From the IMG/VR virus record IMGVR_UViG_3300022200_000033, positions 1 through 64,000 of that record: a stretch of 64,000 bases of DNA. One strand, given 5' to 3'. Position numbers and translations under genes: made by a program. Position 1 is the stretch's first letter, and each line of letters opens with the position of its first letter. Of the stretch, positions 8,748-16,221 are shown in pieces. The notes below the pieces were generated by a model. That model was given only the letters and a program-made list of their open reading frames with translations, had not been told where the DNA came from and made no database searches. Source of the stretch: a virus.

Positions 8748-8983
8748 TCTGAGTTCCTCTTTCCTACAAATGCTCCGTAAAGTGATAGTATAAAATCGTA
8801 TGCTTTTCCTGTATAGTGTATTGTAAAGTCTGGCTCAATGTCAAGTCTTGGGGAATATCCTTGTAACTTCATCTGAGTCTCTAGTATTCTTATGTACTCT
8901 TCTTTTAATCTTGGTATGAACGAGTCATCATAAATAGTTCCATCTAAGTGAAACCGCTTAATATTCTTATGCATGTAGTTCAT
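8648..8983 (-). CDS. Hypothetical protein with leaderless start
   Basis: The 111-residue protein is charged, with a polar C-terminal tail (QNKSEGPSLDQESKSNQK). Its last 33 codons overlap the primase start in another frame. The ATG comes exactly six bases after TGGTATAAT, so its mRNA probably begins at the start codon, and a 7-bp inverted repeat spans the start. No known domain. The precisely placed promoter supports it being real despite the long overlap. Confidence 0.65.
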   Translation of the reverse strand: MNYMHKNIKRFHLDGTIYDDSFIPRLKEEYIRILETQMKLQGYSPRLDIEPDFTIHYTGKAYDFILSLYGAFVGKRNSECLTGIDKNKPIFIQQNKSEGPSLDQESKSNQK

Positions 8984-8987
8984 GCAT
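8969..8987. repeat. Inverted repeat spanning a start codon (candidate operator)
   Basis: ATGCATG (8969-8975) and CATGCAT (8981-8987) form a perfect 7-bp inverted repeat with a 5-base centre. It covers the ATG at 8983 and part of the spacer after the -10 box. It could be a protein-binding site that blocks the promoter, or a hairpin at the 5' end of a leaderless mRNA. Confidence 0.5.
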
Positions 8988-8989
8988 TA

Positions 8990-8995
8990 ATTATA
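8990..8995 (-). promoter_or_regulatory. Leaderless extended -10 (TGG TATAAT-N6-ATG)
   Basis: TATAAT preceded by TGG lies six bases before the ATG of the 111-residue gene. This puts the expected transcription start on the A of the start codon. Confidence 0.65.
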
Positions 8996-9003
8996 CCAGC
9001 GTG

Positions 9004-9450
9004 TTACTCACAGATATAAGAAAAGTTCATATGGAATTTATCATCTTCATCAATTCCAATTGGTGAGTTGAAATCAAATGGTTCATCTAAAGATGCGCTA
9101 TTTATAGACCAGATACTGAATTGATTAGACCCATCTTCTAGGTGTCCTTTTATGCTGTAATGGTCTATTCCTTGGTTTACTACCTTATGTATTGATCCCC
9201 CATACACATCTGTATGATATGCAGAATTAATTGGCAAAGTTAGATAGTATTGACCTGATCCAAAATCAGAAACATCAGTAAAGTTTACTTCTATTTGAAC
9301 AGAAACTAATTTTCCAACCTTAACATAAGATCCTGTTGCTGGAGTTCCAGTATAAGATAGTTCTGTTCCTGACCAGATTGGAGAATAATCTTGAATCGTT
9401 CCATCAAGATATCCAATTCCAATAGACTTTGCATCATAAAATCTAGCCAT
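9004..9450 (-). CDS. Probable minor structural protein (tail/fibre type)
   Basis: The 148-residue protein is rich in Ser, Gly, Tyr and Thr and predicted all-beta. It begins MARFYDAKSIGIGYLDG, and the middle (VGKLVSVQIEVNFTD, GQYYLTLPI) looks like a jelly-roll or fibre-tip fold. Its start overlaps the stop of the 94-residue gene as TAATG. It lies inside the replication block, away from other virion genes. The structural role is inferred from composition only. Confidence 0.5.
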   Translation of the reverse strand: MARFYDAKSIGIGYLDGTIQDYSPIWSGTELSYTGTPATGSYVKVGKLVSVQIEVNFTDVSDFGSGQYYLTLPINSAYHTDVYGGSIHKVVNQGIDHYSIKGHLEDGSNQFSIWSINSASLDEPFDFNSPIGIDEDDKFHMNFSYICE

Positions 9451-9734
9451 TAGAGCCTATTCTCCAAGCCTAGCTTTAGGACTGCAGCTTCTGCTCCATT
9501 GATGTCTGAAATTGCATACAAGGCGTACTTAGGAGGAAGCTCTACGCTCCAAGCAGATCCAACAGCAAGCCTATATCCATAATTGGTTGACGTTACTCCC
9601 TCTCCTCCAAGGTATATGATTGCAGATTCATTAACATTTTGAATTGTAATATCCATTCCTGAATGAACTCCTCGTGGAGTAAGTAGTGTTGCGGTAGTAT
9701 CGTTAAGTGTTACTAATGAGTGTTCTGTAGACAT
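9450..9734 (-). CDS. Probable small virion/structural protein
   Basis: The 94-residue beta-rich protein (MDITIQNVNESAIIYLGG, GYRLAVGSAWSVELPP) resembles small beta-sandwich accessory proteins found among phage structural genes. Its ATG is six bases after TGATATAAT, so leaderless expression is expected. It is coupled by TAATG to the 148-residue gene downstream, and the pair could form one small virion operon. No specific family is claimed. Confidence 0.5.
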   Translation of the reverse strand: MSTEHSLVTLNDTTATLLTPRGVHSGMDITIQNVNESAIIYLGGEGVTSTNYGYRLAVGSAWSVELPPKYALYAISDINGAEAAVLKLGLENRL

Positions 9735-9740
9735 GTTATT

Positions 9741-9746
9741 ATTATA
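9741..9746 (-). promoter_or_regulatory. Leaderless extended -10 (TGA TATAAT-N6-ATG)
   Basis: TGATATAAT is followed by six bases (AATAAC) and the ATG of the 94-residue gene. It lies between that gene and the end of the HNH endonuclease gene. Confidence 0.65.
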
Positions 9747-9751
9747 TCATC

Positions 9752-10243
9752 CTATTCAAAATCTTTAAAAGAATATTTTTTAATATAATTGATTGTTTTT
9801 TCTAAAATATCTACTCTGTCTTTGCTGTGTCCTAATACAGAATTACAATTAAAACAGATTAGTCCTCTTACACACTTACCACAAGATTTATATCCTGAAC
9901 AGCAAGAGTGGTCGTGATCTACATCAAAATGTCTTTCTGAAGTTATTTGTGTTTCACAAATATCACAAAGTCCACCTTGTTCTAAAAGCATTTGACTATA
10001 CTTATCTATGGTTAAGTTATATGTAGACTTCAAGTACCATTTTCTAGATGATCCTTTTCTTTTTATTTTATTTTCTTTTTCTGACATCTTTCTTTGTTTA
10101 TATTGATCTGGTGAAGCATACCTAGATCTAGAGTATTCATTCTGACATTCAATACAGTATGTACCTAGTCCATCTTTTCTACTTGTATTAGTATAAAATT
10201 CATTATTGTTTTTATTTATTTTACATCTACTGCAAAACTTCAT
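9752..10243 (-). CDS. HNH endonuclease, EndoVII-like
   Basis: The 163-residue protein has an N-terminal zinc knuckle pair (CSRCK, CIECQ), a linker, and the recombination endonuclease VII core: YSQMLLEQGGLCDICET, then FDVDHDHSCC and GLICFNCNSVLG. EndoVII proteins cut branched DNA, while many free-standing phage copies act as homing enzymes. It is inserted between the DnaB-like helicase gene and two small structural genes and has its own leaderless promoter, which fits a mobile gene. The base composition is even more AT-rich than its neighbours. Confidence 0.82.
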   Translation of the reverse strand: MKFCSRCKINKNNNEFYTNTSRKDGLGTYCIECQNEYSRSRYASPDQYKQRKMSEKENKIKRKGSSRKWYLKSTYNLTIDKYSQMLLEQGGLCDICETQITSERHFDVDHDHSCCSGYKSCGKCVRGLICFNCNSVLGHSKDRVDILEKTINYIKKYSFKDFE

Positions 10244-10249
10244 ATCATC

Positions 10250-10255
10250 ATTATA
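10250..10255 (-). promoter_or_regulatory. Leaderless extended -10 (TGA TATAAT-N6-ATG)
   Basis: TGATATAAT is followed by GATGAT and then the ATG of the HNH gene, so transcription is expected to begin on the start codon. Confidence 0.62.
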
Positions 10256-10278
10256 TCATAAAAATACAAAGACTTTTA

Positions 10279-11502
10279 TTATTCTAGGTCTTTATAAATA
10301 AAGCGACCGCTGTCAAAGTCTACCTGAACATAAAATTCTCCTAAAAAGCCGTTTCTGTTTTTTCTGAAGACGCACTCTAAAACATCGCTATTCGGTGCTC
10401 TTCCTAATGCCAACAAAAAGTCAGCATCATAGGCAATCTGGCGTGACCAAGAAGTTTGACCAAGGGTGGGAACACTATTCATATCGGTTATATCATCTGG
10501 TGTAGCAGAAGAAATCGCTATAAGAGGAATCTGTTCAGAAATAGCAAGCAGTTTTAACTCACGACTAAGATTCTTCATCTTAACTACCTCGCTATCAGTT
10601 TTCTGATTGCTAGTCATAAGATTTAGGTAGTCAATAAAAACAATATCAGGTTTATATTGGTCAATCTTTCCTCGCAATACTGAAGGAGACACTTCTCCCA
10701 GACCATCATTAGAGATGATATTAATACTTGGCTTGCCTTCAAAAGTCTTCTCAGCCCACTTCTTAAACATGTCAATCTCTACCTGACCAGAAGAAAGCTT
10801 CCTGTGACTCCACATACCCTGACCAATGATGGCAAAGATACGATTTCTTACTTCTGATTCAGTCATTTCCAAGGAAACAATTAACGGCGACTTGCCATTC
10901 TTCCAAGCTTGAACAGCGAGATAAAGAGCCATCCAAGATTTACCAATAGCAGGATAAGCCAAAAGGACACCCAACTGACCTGGCGTAATTCCTGCAGGAA
11001 GGTAGTTGTCGAATCCTGCGAGTCCTGTGTAAATTCCATGCGTTCCTGCTTCCTGCATTTTTTTAACGTTCTCAAAGTGAGCAACAGCATTGTCCACATC
11101 AGTAGCATCAAGGTCTCTGACAGTAGATGTAACCCTCTTGATGTTTGCTGTTTCTGTAATCAGATGATCAAGAGCATTAGATGCTTTACCTTCTTGAATA
11201 TCTGTTGCAGCAGATCGTAGCATCATCTTTAGATTATCATTAAGATAGTCTGCCCTAAGTTCTTCTAGGTGATGCTTTGTACTACCTGTATCTGTAACAT
11301 AATCAAAATCAGCAAACTGTTGCTTTACAATATTGATTGGTGGTGATGTTTGGTTTTGCTCATAATAGTTACGAATAAAATCCCAAACATCTCCGTGCGT
11401 TCTTAAAAGAGTATCTACATTTGCTTGAAGCAATACATGCGTTTGCTTATCATTAAGTACCGCCGATAATGTCTTAGCTTCTAGATTACTCAACTCATCC
11501 AC
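10279..11502 (-). CDS. dnaB: DnaB-like replicative helicase
   Basis: The 407-residue RecA-fold helicase has a helical N-terminal part (1-130) and an ATPase core from about 160. The Walker A is AYPAIGKS at 182-189, where the usual first Gly is Ala. It also has LIVSLEMTESEV, Walker B IVFIDYLNLM, IPLIAISSATPDD, and a sensor/arginine-finger region TSWSRQIAYDADFLLAL. It would unwind the fork 5'-3' as a hexamer. The start overlaps the putative loader gene by 13 bases, so the two are probably made together. Confidence 0.87.
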   Translation of the reverse strand: MDELSNLEAKTLSAVLNDKQTHVLLQANVDTLLRTHGDVWDFIRNYYEQNQTSPPINIVKQQFADFDYVTDTGSTKHHLEELRADYLNDNLKMMLRSAATDIQEGKASNALDHLITETANIKRVTSTVRDLDATDVDNAVAHFENVKKMQEAGTHGIYTGLAGFDNYLPAGITPGQLGVLLAYPAIGKSWMALYLAVQAWKNGKSPLIVSLEMTESEVRNRIFAIIGQGMWSHRKLSSGQVEIDMFKKWAEKTFEGKPSINIISNDGLGEVSPSVLRGKIDQYKPDIVFIDYLNLMTSNQKTDSEVVKMKNLSRELKLLAISEQIPLIAISSATPDDITDMNSVPTLGQTSWSRQIAYDADFLLALGRAPNSDVLECVFRKNRNGFLGEFYVQVDFDSGRFIYKDLE

Positions 11503-11795
11503 TCCTTTGCCATCACACGCCTCTCAGCACGCAATCTATTATCTTCTTCTCTGTCTGCTTTGGATTGTATCAGACGATCCACGTTGTTGGCAAATCCTTT
11601 CCATGTTGGTCTTGGATTTATGTCAAAGTAGTATTCCATGGTTTCATAGATTACATCTCTACTAAACGATTCAAGAAGAGCATCTGCTGCCCATTGCTCA
11701 TTGTACTTATTCATGGTCAATGGGGAGAAACCCTTAGACTTCCAGAGTTTTTCAAATCTACTCAGTAAAGCAAATCTATCTTTACGATCTACCAT
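11490..11795 (-). CDS. Small protein upstream of helicase, possible helicase loader
   Basis: The helical, highly charged protein has about 101 residues (RFEKLWKSKGFSPLTM, PTWKGFANNVDRLI). It is encoded directly before dnaB and overlaps it. Small helical proteins in this position load the helicase in other phages (for example the SPP1 G39P type), and the length and helical character agree. I see no diagnostic motif. The ATG at 11795 is preferred because it is two bases after the stop of the 69-residue gene. A longer reading from 11837 would add a Cys-rich stretch without support. Confidence 0.55.
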   Translation of the reverse strand: MVDRKDRFALLSRFEKLWKSKGFSPLTMNKYNEQWAADALLESFSRDVIYETMEYYFDINPRPTWKGFANNVDRLIQSKADREEDNRLRAERRVMAKEWMS

Positions 11796-11797
11796 GA

Positions 11798-12007
11798 TTA
11801 AAAGTTTGACAAGGTTGCTGTTGCTACAAAAACACAATCCTCATCATATGAAGAATTAAGGGAAAGGACTATTGTAGTATCATCTTCCTTGACTTTCTTG
11901 TCAATTAGCTTTGCCATCTTCTTCAAAGCTTTTCCTGGAGTATCTCCATAAGAACAAACAACGTATGGTCGTTCTCCAAAAGCTACATATGCTTTATTAA
12001 TGCTCAT
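11798..12007 (-). CDS. Hypothetical protein (69 aa)
   Basis: This small alpha/beta protein has a helix GKALKKMAKLIDKKVKEDD between beta-like segments. Its ATG overlaps the stop of the 65-residue gene by four bases (ATGA), and its stop lies two bases before the next ATG, so it belongs to the early replication operon. Function not recognised. Confidence 0.6.
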   Translation of the reverse strand: MSINKAYVAFGERPYVVCSYGDTPGKALKKMAKLIDKKVKEDDTTIVLSLNSSYDEDCVFVATATLSNF

Positions 12008-12201
12008 GCTAGTTCCTCTTTCGCTTGGTTTAGTTTTTCTGTAAGTTGATCTTCTACAAACTTGTAGACACGATCAGATGCTTCCTTAGCACTTTCTCCC
12101 TCTCGTTGCCAATCTGAGATTTGACAGTCAATGCGTAGATTTTGAAAATTACCCGTATTCAATGTGTAACCTAGTCCCCACTGAATTTTTGTTGCTTCCA
12201 T
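12004..12201 (-). CDS. Hypothetical protein (65 aa), first gene of the replication operon
   Basis: The 65-residue protein starts MEATKIQWGLGYTLNTG and ends in a charged helix. AAAGGA precedes the ATG at good spacing, and a near-consensus promoter (TTGACA, 17 bases, TACAAT) lies just upstream, making this the first gene of the leftward replication transcript. Short proteins starting this way occur in other phages, but no function is known to me. Confidence 0.65.
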   Translation of the reverse strand: MEATKIQWGLGYTLNTGNFQNLRIDCQISDWQREGESAKEASDRVYKFVEDQLTEKLNQAKEELA

Positions 12202-12230
12202 GAAGATCCTTTCAATAGTTGTTTGTCTTT

Positions 12231-12259
12231 ATTGTACTAAAAAAATCACATAATGTCAA
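12231..12259 (-). promoter_or_regulatory. Strong sigma70-type promoter for the replication operon
   Basis: On the minus strand TTGACA (12254-12259) and TACAAT (12231-12236) are 17 bases apart. This is the best -35/-10 pair in the left third of the window. It lies between the HTH gene and the 65-residue gene and points into the dnaB/primase/dnaE block. Confidence 0.75.
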
Positions 12260-12277
12260 TGCTAAGAAAAACATACT

Positions 12278-12820
12278 CTATATTGTCTCATTGAATATTG
12301 GAATAAATCTTCCATCCTCAGTTTTGGTGTAAAGAAGAATGCCATCTCCCATTGCATAACGCAACTCCTGCTCTGTAGGAGCTTTATTATTTGTTATTAA
12401 TCCGTCTTTTCTTTTAGCACCATGATGTATTTGAGACATGGCTTTTCTTGCTTCCATTATAACGTCTTCTGAGTAATATGACAAGTAGTGCCACGCTCTT
12501 TCTCCATTCGGAAGTTCCCCTATGGGATGGGGAATGACTCCTTTTTTAACTAATCTTGGAATGTGTTTTCTGTGACAGTTTAAAAGCTGTGCCGTTTCTT
12601 TAACTGTAAAGGCACGTTTACGCTTTTTCTTAAACTCAACGATAGTAGTAGTCTCTCTTCTATCTTTTGTTAAATTATGTAATGTTACAATTCCTGCTGC
12701 CCTGCTAGTGTGTTCAATTCTTACAAGGTCTTCGTTTAAGAACCATACCTTTCTTCTTGGTCTTCTTAAAACGGTGATATTGTTGTCGCTGCTCTCTTCT
12801 TTTCCGCTGCTAGCAGCCAT
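12278..12820 (-). CDS. HTH (excisionase/MerR-type) DNA-binding protein
   Basis: The 180-residue basic protein has an N-terminal beta-rich region (RRKVWFLNEDLVRIEH) and a central winged-helix-like segment AFTVKETAQLLNCHRKHIP near residues 70-88, typical of helix-turn-helix 17/excisionase domains. It sits immediately before the replication promoter and could regulate it or act in origin recognition. Both roles are inference. CAGGAGG lies upstream of the ATG, inside the preceding zinc-ribbon gene, which it overlaps by 55 bases. Confidence 0.7.
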   Translation of the reverse strand: MAASSGKEESSDNNITVLRRPRRKVWFLNEDLVRIEHTSRAAGIVTLHNLTKDRRETTTIVEFKKKRKRAFTVKETAQLLNCHRKHIPRLVKKGVIPHPIGELPNGERAWHYLSYYSEDVIMEARKAMSQIHHGAKRKDGLITNNKAPTEQELRYAMGDGILLYTKTEDGRFIPIFNETI

Positions 12821-12960
12821 TCTGCCTCCTGATTATTCGGTCCCCAGTTATGATAAAACTTTCTGCTGCCACAAACTATACAAAAGGTTTCTATGTGGTT
12901 TTCAGCAGTAAAAGCTCTATCTATAAAGACTCTTCCCTTACACTTTTTGCATATCAGCAT
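12766..12960 (-). CDS. Zinc-ribbon protein (64 aa)
   Basis: Two CxxC pairs (CKKC near residue 4 and CIVC near 27) form a zinc ribbon in a 64-residue protein, with an Ala/Lys-rich tail. The tail overlaps the HTH gene. An extended -10 TGATATAAT lies eight bases before the ATG, predicting a 0-2 base leader. It probably forms a regulatory pair with the HTH protein. Confidence 0.65.
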   Translation of the reverse strand: MLICKKCKGRVFIDRAFTAENHIETFCIVCGSRKFYHNWGPNNQEAEWLLAAEKKRAATTISPF

Positions 12961-12968
12961 GGCGACTA

Positions 12969-12974
12969 ATTATA
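12969..12974 (-). promoter_or_regulatory. Extended -10 (TGA TATAAT-N8-ATG), nearly leaderless
   Basis: TGATATAAT lies eight bases from the ATG of the zinc-ribbon gene. There is no room for a Shine-Dalgarno site, so translation would start from a leader of at most a couple of bases. Confidence 0.55.
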
Positions 12975-13418
12975 TCATGCAGGTAGACCAATTGCAAAGA
13001 TGTTTACAGATGTACTTACATTTCCAGATGAGTTATACCGAACTATGCCATTTACTGCATTTGTTGTTACTGATGTAATAGTTATTGTAACATCGTTACC
13101 AATGGTGCTTGTTCCTGTATTAACTGGAGTTGCCGTAACAATTGGAATGTATTTAAAGTCTGAAGCAAAGTTTATTGACCATGGTTTTGTTGTGTTTGCA
13201 AAAACAGTTTCATCTGTAACAACATCAACATAACCTGCATAAAACTTTGCATTGTTGTTTTTTAGATCTTGTCTTCCTACCGTTCTGGTATCAACGCTTG
13301 TATAGTTGTATGTTGCTGTAGAGATGCTATCTGATAAATCATTTACAGCATTTGCAATTTGATACAAATATGTTACGTCAAGCGGTTGTCCACGGTCTGG
13401 AAGGGGTACTTTTGCCAT
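12975..13418 (-). CDS. Minor tail/structural protein
   Basis: The 147-residue protein begins MAKVPLPDRGQPLDVTYLY. It has a short helix (QIANAVNDLSDSI), then Thr/Asn/Val-rich beta strands with KPWSINFASDFKYIPIVTAT, a common pattern in phage fibre and adhesin-tip proteins. It is the last gene of the tail-tip block. It has AGGAG and its own extended -10. Exact virion location unknown. Confidence 0.6.
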   Translation of the reverse strand: MAKVPLPDRGQPLDVTYLYQIANAVNDLSDSISTATYNYTSVDTRTVGRQDLKNNNAKFYAGYVDVVTDETVFANTTKPWSINFASDFKYIPIVTATPVNTGTSTIGNDVTITITSVTTNAVNGIVRYNSSGNVSTSVNIFAIGLPA

Positions 13419-13434
13419 TATATTCTCCTAATCA

Positions 13435-13440
13435 ATTATA
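13435..13440 (-). promoter_or_regulatory. Extended -10 (TGC TATAAT) 16 bases before ATG
   Basis: TGCTATAAT is followed by an AGGAG ribosome site and the ATG of the 147-residue tail gene. This represents the short-leader class of promoters in this window. Confidence 0.55.
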
Positions 13441-13443
13441 GCA

Positions 13444-14241
13444 TTAAAGGGTAGTTATTAAATTGTCATACATTCTAAGAGGATACCCTGTAAAAGATCC
13501 AGTTCCTGATCCAGTAGAGGTTAAGTCTTTCCTATCAGTATCAGTTAATGCATCTTCTATATTATCATACAATGCTATGGTTGTATAATCTATTGTTCTT
13601 GTATAGTAAGTGGTGTTGTTTACAAGTCCACCTATCGGTGTTGCGGATAGATAAAGTCCTGGGGTTCCTGAGCTTGATCCATGAAATGCACCAAAATCAA
13701 TTACATTGTTTAATATATCTACAGTGGTAGAATTCTGAGGAAATTCATAAGTTTGATCGTATCTAATGATTGGCCTTCCTGGTCTATATATTTCTGCATA
13801 CATATATTTTATGCTGCCTCTGGTGATTCCATTGGAATCTACATATTCTGCTGGAATATTTATTCTAACTGACGTTGAATATATTCTTTGATTGTATATC
13901 CAATCACTTGGATTATTTCCACTAGATTGTGCCCACCTAATCCAAACATCATAGTATGGAGTTTCAGATATTCTTTCAAAAGAACCGTCAACAATTTTGT
14001 AAATTATGACAGGACTCCAAGTTAGATCAACAGAATCACTACCAAGCTTATCCAAATACAGGTATCCAGGAGTTTCCAATGTCCCTCTTTGATAAATATA
14101 CTCTGGATCTACTTGAAATATTGGAGACCAGTTTGAAAAGTTATTTTTATTATCTGAAATTATTCTATATCTTACGGCATATTTTCCAGTATAAATATCT
14201 ACTTCTTGAAAAGCTTCCTGAGGAATTGCTATTTGTGCCAT
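13444..14241 (-). CDS. Minor tail protein with fibronectin III-like fold
   Basis: The 265-residue protein is predicted all-beta. The segments KYAVRYRIISDNKNNFSNWSP and VDLTWSPVIIYKI have the Trp/Tyr spacing of fibronectin type III-like domains common in phage tails. Its ATG overlaps the previous stop as TAATG, so it is coupled to the 444-residue gene. Probably part of the tail tip or baseplate periphery. Confidence 0.65.
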   Translation of the reverse strand: MAQIAIPQEAFQEVDIYTGKYAVRYRIISDNKNNFSNWSPIFQVDPEYIYQRGTLETPGYLYLDKLGSDSVDLTWSPVIIYKIVDGSFERISETPYYDVWIRWAQSSGNNPSDWIYNQRIYSTSVRINIPAEYVDSNGITRGSIKYMYAEIYRPGRPIIRYDQTYEFPQNSTTVDILNNVIDFGAFHGSSSGTPGLYLSATPIGGLVNNTTYYTRTIDYTTIALYDNIEDALTDTDRKDLTSTGSGTGSFTGYPLRMYDNLITTL

Positions 14242-15575
14242 TATCCTACATCCAAATTAAATCTAAACTCGATGTAGTTGTTTGTGTTTGTATATTTGTA
14301 TATAGGCTGTCCATCACTCGTTCTTACTGCTGAGTAACCTACCATTCCATAGATTGGATTTGAACTTGTGGTGTTTTCTATTCTTATTCCTTCTAGTTCT
14401 ACATAGTGAACTGGAGATGTTTTTTGTTCTCCGCCATCTGTATAAACAACTGAGGCAAATATTCTTGCAAGCCTAACCTGTGCAGAACTAAAGTCTGGAC
14501 TAGTTATAAGTTCTGAAATTGGAATCTCTACAACCTTGTACCTGTCTCCAGTAAAGTCTGTTCCATCAATTTCAATTTCTGCTTTTGCATATCCTGATGT
14601 AGTAGATGTTTCATTTTTGTAAAACTCAATCAATATCTTTACATAATCTGGGTCTGTTCCACTTCCTACAGCATCCCTATCGATTAAGCTAAAGGCAAGA
14701 GAGATTAAATCTGATGGAGCATTCTTTGAAATATCAAAGTTTATGGCATTAAGGTGTATGTGTGTTGATTGTGTAAAGGTTACGGTTCCTGTTGTTGCAA
14801 CAGAAGATATTGTTGCAGATGAAGCAAAGGTTATCGTTGTGTCAGTTCTTGCTGTAATTACATGCTCTCCATCAAGATCTACATCAGATATATCAACAAG
14901 TATGGTGTCTCCAATATTAAGCAAATGTGTTGATACTGTAAGAGTCGCTACGGAAGAGCCAGCTTCCTTATTGGTTACAGCGTATGTCGGAGTTTCTGCT
15001 GACCAATTTCCAGCACTTCCCTGGATTACAGAAGAGTCACCCCGAAGAAGTATCTTGGAGTCAAGGAATCTTGGTCCTTCTTTTCTTGTCTTTCTGTCTA
15101 AGTTAGAAAAAACTAAGTTATCGCTCGAAGCTCTAAGTACTTTAAGATCTGTTGTTATATCTCCTCCGCTACCAAGTGGTATGGGTGTTGCAATTTCAGA
15201 GATTGAAGTATTATGTGCTTGCCAGGATTCTGAAAAGTTAAATAAAACCCTGCTGTCAAAGTTTCTTGCTAAGGAATTGCTTCCTGCTGACCATAGTCCA
15301 ATTTCGGTTATTTCATATCTATTTTCTTTTGGAAGCTCTGCTGTTAAGGATACCTTTGTTACTCCATTGTCGTCAACAAATCCTTTTGATGTTATTGGAA
15401 CGCGAGCCATCTCAAAGTCCATCTTTGTTTTTGCCGCTAAAGTTTCTGTAGTTGGGGGAGTATCATTTGCATCTAGGGGAACAGCCCCACAACCAATAGA
15501 TATGTGACTAGCATATGTTGGTACCTGACCCAAAAGATACTTTGAGATAATTTCTTTTCCTGCGTTTGTAATCAT
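14241..15575 (-). CDS. Tail-tip/fibre protein
   Basis: The 444-residue protein starts MITNAGKEIISKYLLGQ and continues SHISIGCGA, an N-terminus seen in phage baseplate-attached fibre proteins. A beta-rich middle follows (VATLTVSTHLLNIGDTILVD, VDLDGEHVITART), then a jelly-roll-like C-terminal half (YVKILIEFYKN, GYAKAEIEIDG). The ATG overlaps the 208-residue gene by ATGA. Receptor-binding or connector role inferred from order and composition. Confidence 0.65.
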   Translation of the reverse strand: MITNAGKEIISKYLLGQVPTYASHISIGCGAVPLDANDTPPTTETLAAKTKMDFEMARVPITSKGFVDDNGVTKVSLTAELPKENRYEITEIGLWSAGSNSLARNFDSRVLFNFSESWQAHNTSISEIATPIPLGSGGDITTDLKVLRASSDNLVFSNLDRKTRKEGPRFLDSKILLRGDSSVIQGSAGNWSAETPTYAVTNKEAGSSVATLTVSTHLLNIGDTILVDISDVDLDGEHVITARTDTTITFASSATISSVATTGTVTFTQSTHIHLNAINFDISKNAPSDLISLAFSLIDRDAVGSGTDPDYVKILIEFYKNETSTTSGYAKAEIEIDGTDFTGDRYKVVEIPISELITSPDFSSAQVRLARIFASVVYTDGGEQKTSPVHYVELEGIRIENTTSSNPIYGMVGYSAVRTSDGQPIYKYTNTNNYIEFRFNLDVG

Positions 15576-16198
15576 AGCTCAATCCTTGTCAGTGTTTCAG
15601 AAATAGAAACTTGCACTTCTATATTTTCTTCTGGTCTCATTATATCAATTTCCACAACAAGCCTACCTTGATCGTCAAAGACTGGCTCATACATTCCGCG
15701 TGATATTATGTCAATTGTAGCATTTCTTGTTTCATTTTGTGAAAGAAAGTCTGATTCAATTATGTTGTTTGGGTTAAATCTTTGCCTTAATCTAGAAAGA
15801 TTTGCAATTGGATTATACACCACATTGATGCCATCAATCAAATCGTGTCTAGAAAGATTAATAAGTTCTTGTCCACCAAGCTCTTCAAAAAATCTTTCAA
15901 CAATGTAATCTCCAGTTGTATCTATCTCTGGATCAAGAACAATATCTGGCTGAGCCTGCTTTATACCCCTTGGAGCTTGATAAGTTGATGTTGTTATCCA
16001 TGGATTAGGTGGTGTCGGTGGTGGTGGTGGAGGGGGTGGTGGAGAAGTATCTTTAATAGGTGCAGGAGATGTTTCAACAGGGGGGACATAAGGCTTGTAA
16101 GACACATTACTACCAATAAAAGCGGCATTGGGATCAATGTTTTGCAAAAATCCACCATTAAAGTAAGCGTTCAACTGCTCTTGAGTTAGCTCAGCCAT
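15572..16198 (-). CDS. Baseplate/tail-tip protein with polyproline linker
   Basis: The 208-residue protein has a helical N-terminus (TQEQLNAYFNGGFL), a Pro-rich linker with nine consecutive Pro near residues 52-60, and a C-terminal domain with NLSRLRQRFNPNNII and EEN-IEVQVSIS strands. That last domain recalls gp25-like tail-wedge folds, but the similarity is only by eye. It lies after the large tail-tip gene and has an AGGTGA ribosome site. Confidence 0.55.
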   Translation of the reverse strand: MAELTQEQLNAYFNGGFLQNIDPNAAFIGSNVSYKPYVPPVETSPAPIKDTSPPPPPPPPPTPPNPWITTSTYQAPRGIKQAQPDIVLDPEIDTTGDYIVERFFEELGGQELINLSRHDLIDGINVVYNPIANLSRLRQRFNPNNIIESDFLSQNETRNATIDIISRGMYEPVFDDQGRLVVEIDIMRPEENIEVQVSISETLTRIEL

Positions 16199-16215
16199 TT
16201 ATATCACCTAACATA

Positions 16216-16221
16216 ATTATA
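16216..16221 (-). promoter_or_regulatory. -10 box (TATAAT) 17 bases before ATG
   Basis: TATAAT (preceded by AGG, so no TG extension) lies 17 bases before the ATG of the 208-residue gene, with AGGTGA between. It overlaps the end of the 1594-residue gene. Confidence 0.4.

Noticed and set aside
9741-10255. Self-splicing intron around the EndoVII-like gene
   Set aside because: The flanking genes are complete and unrelated, with no split exon; a free-standing nuclease explains the arrangement.
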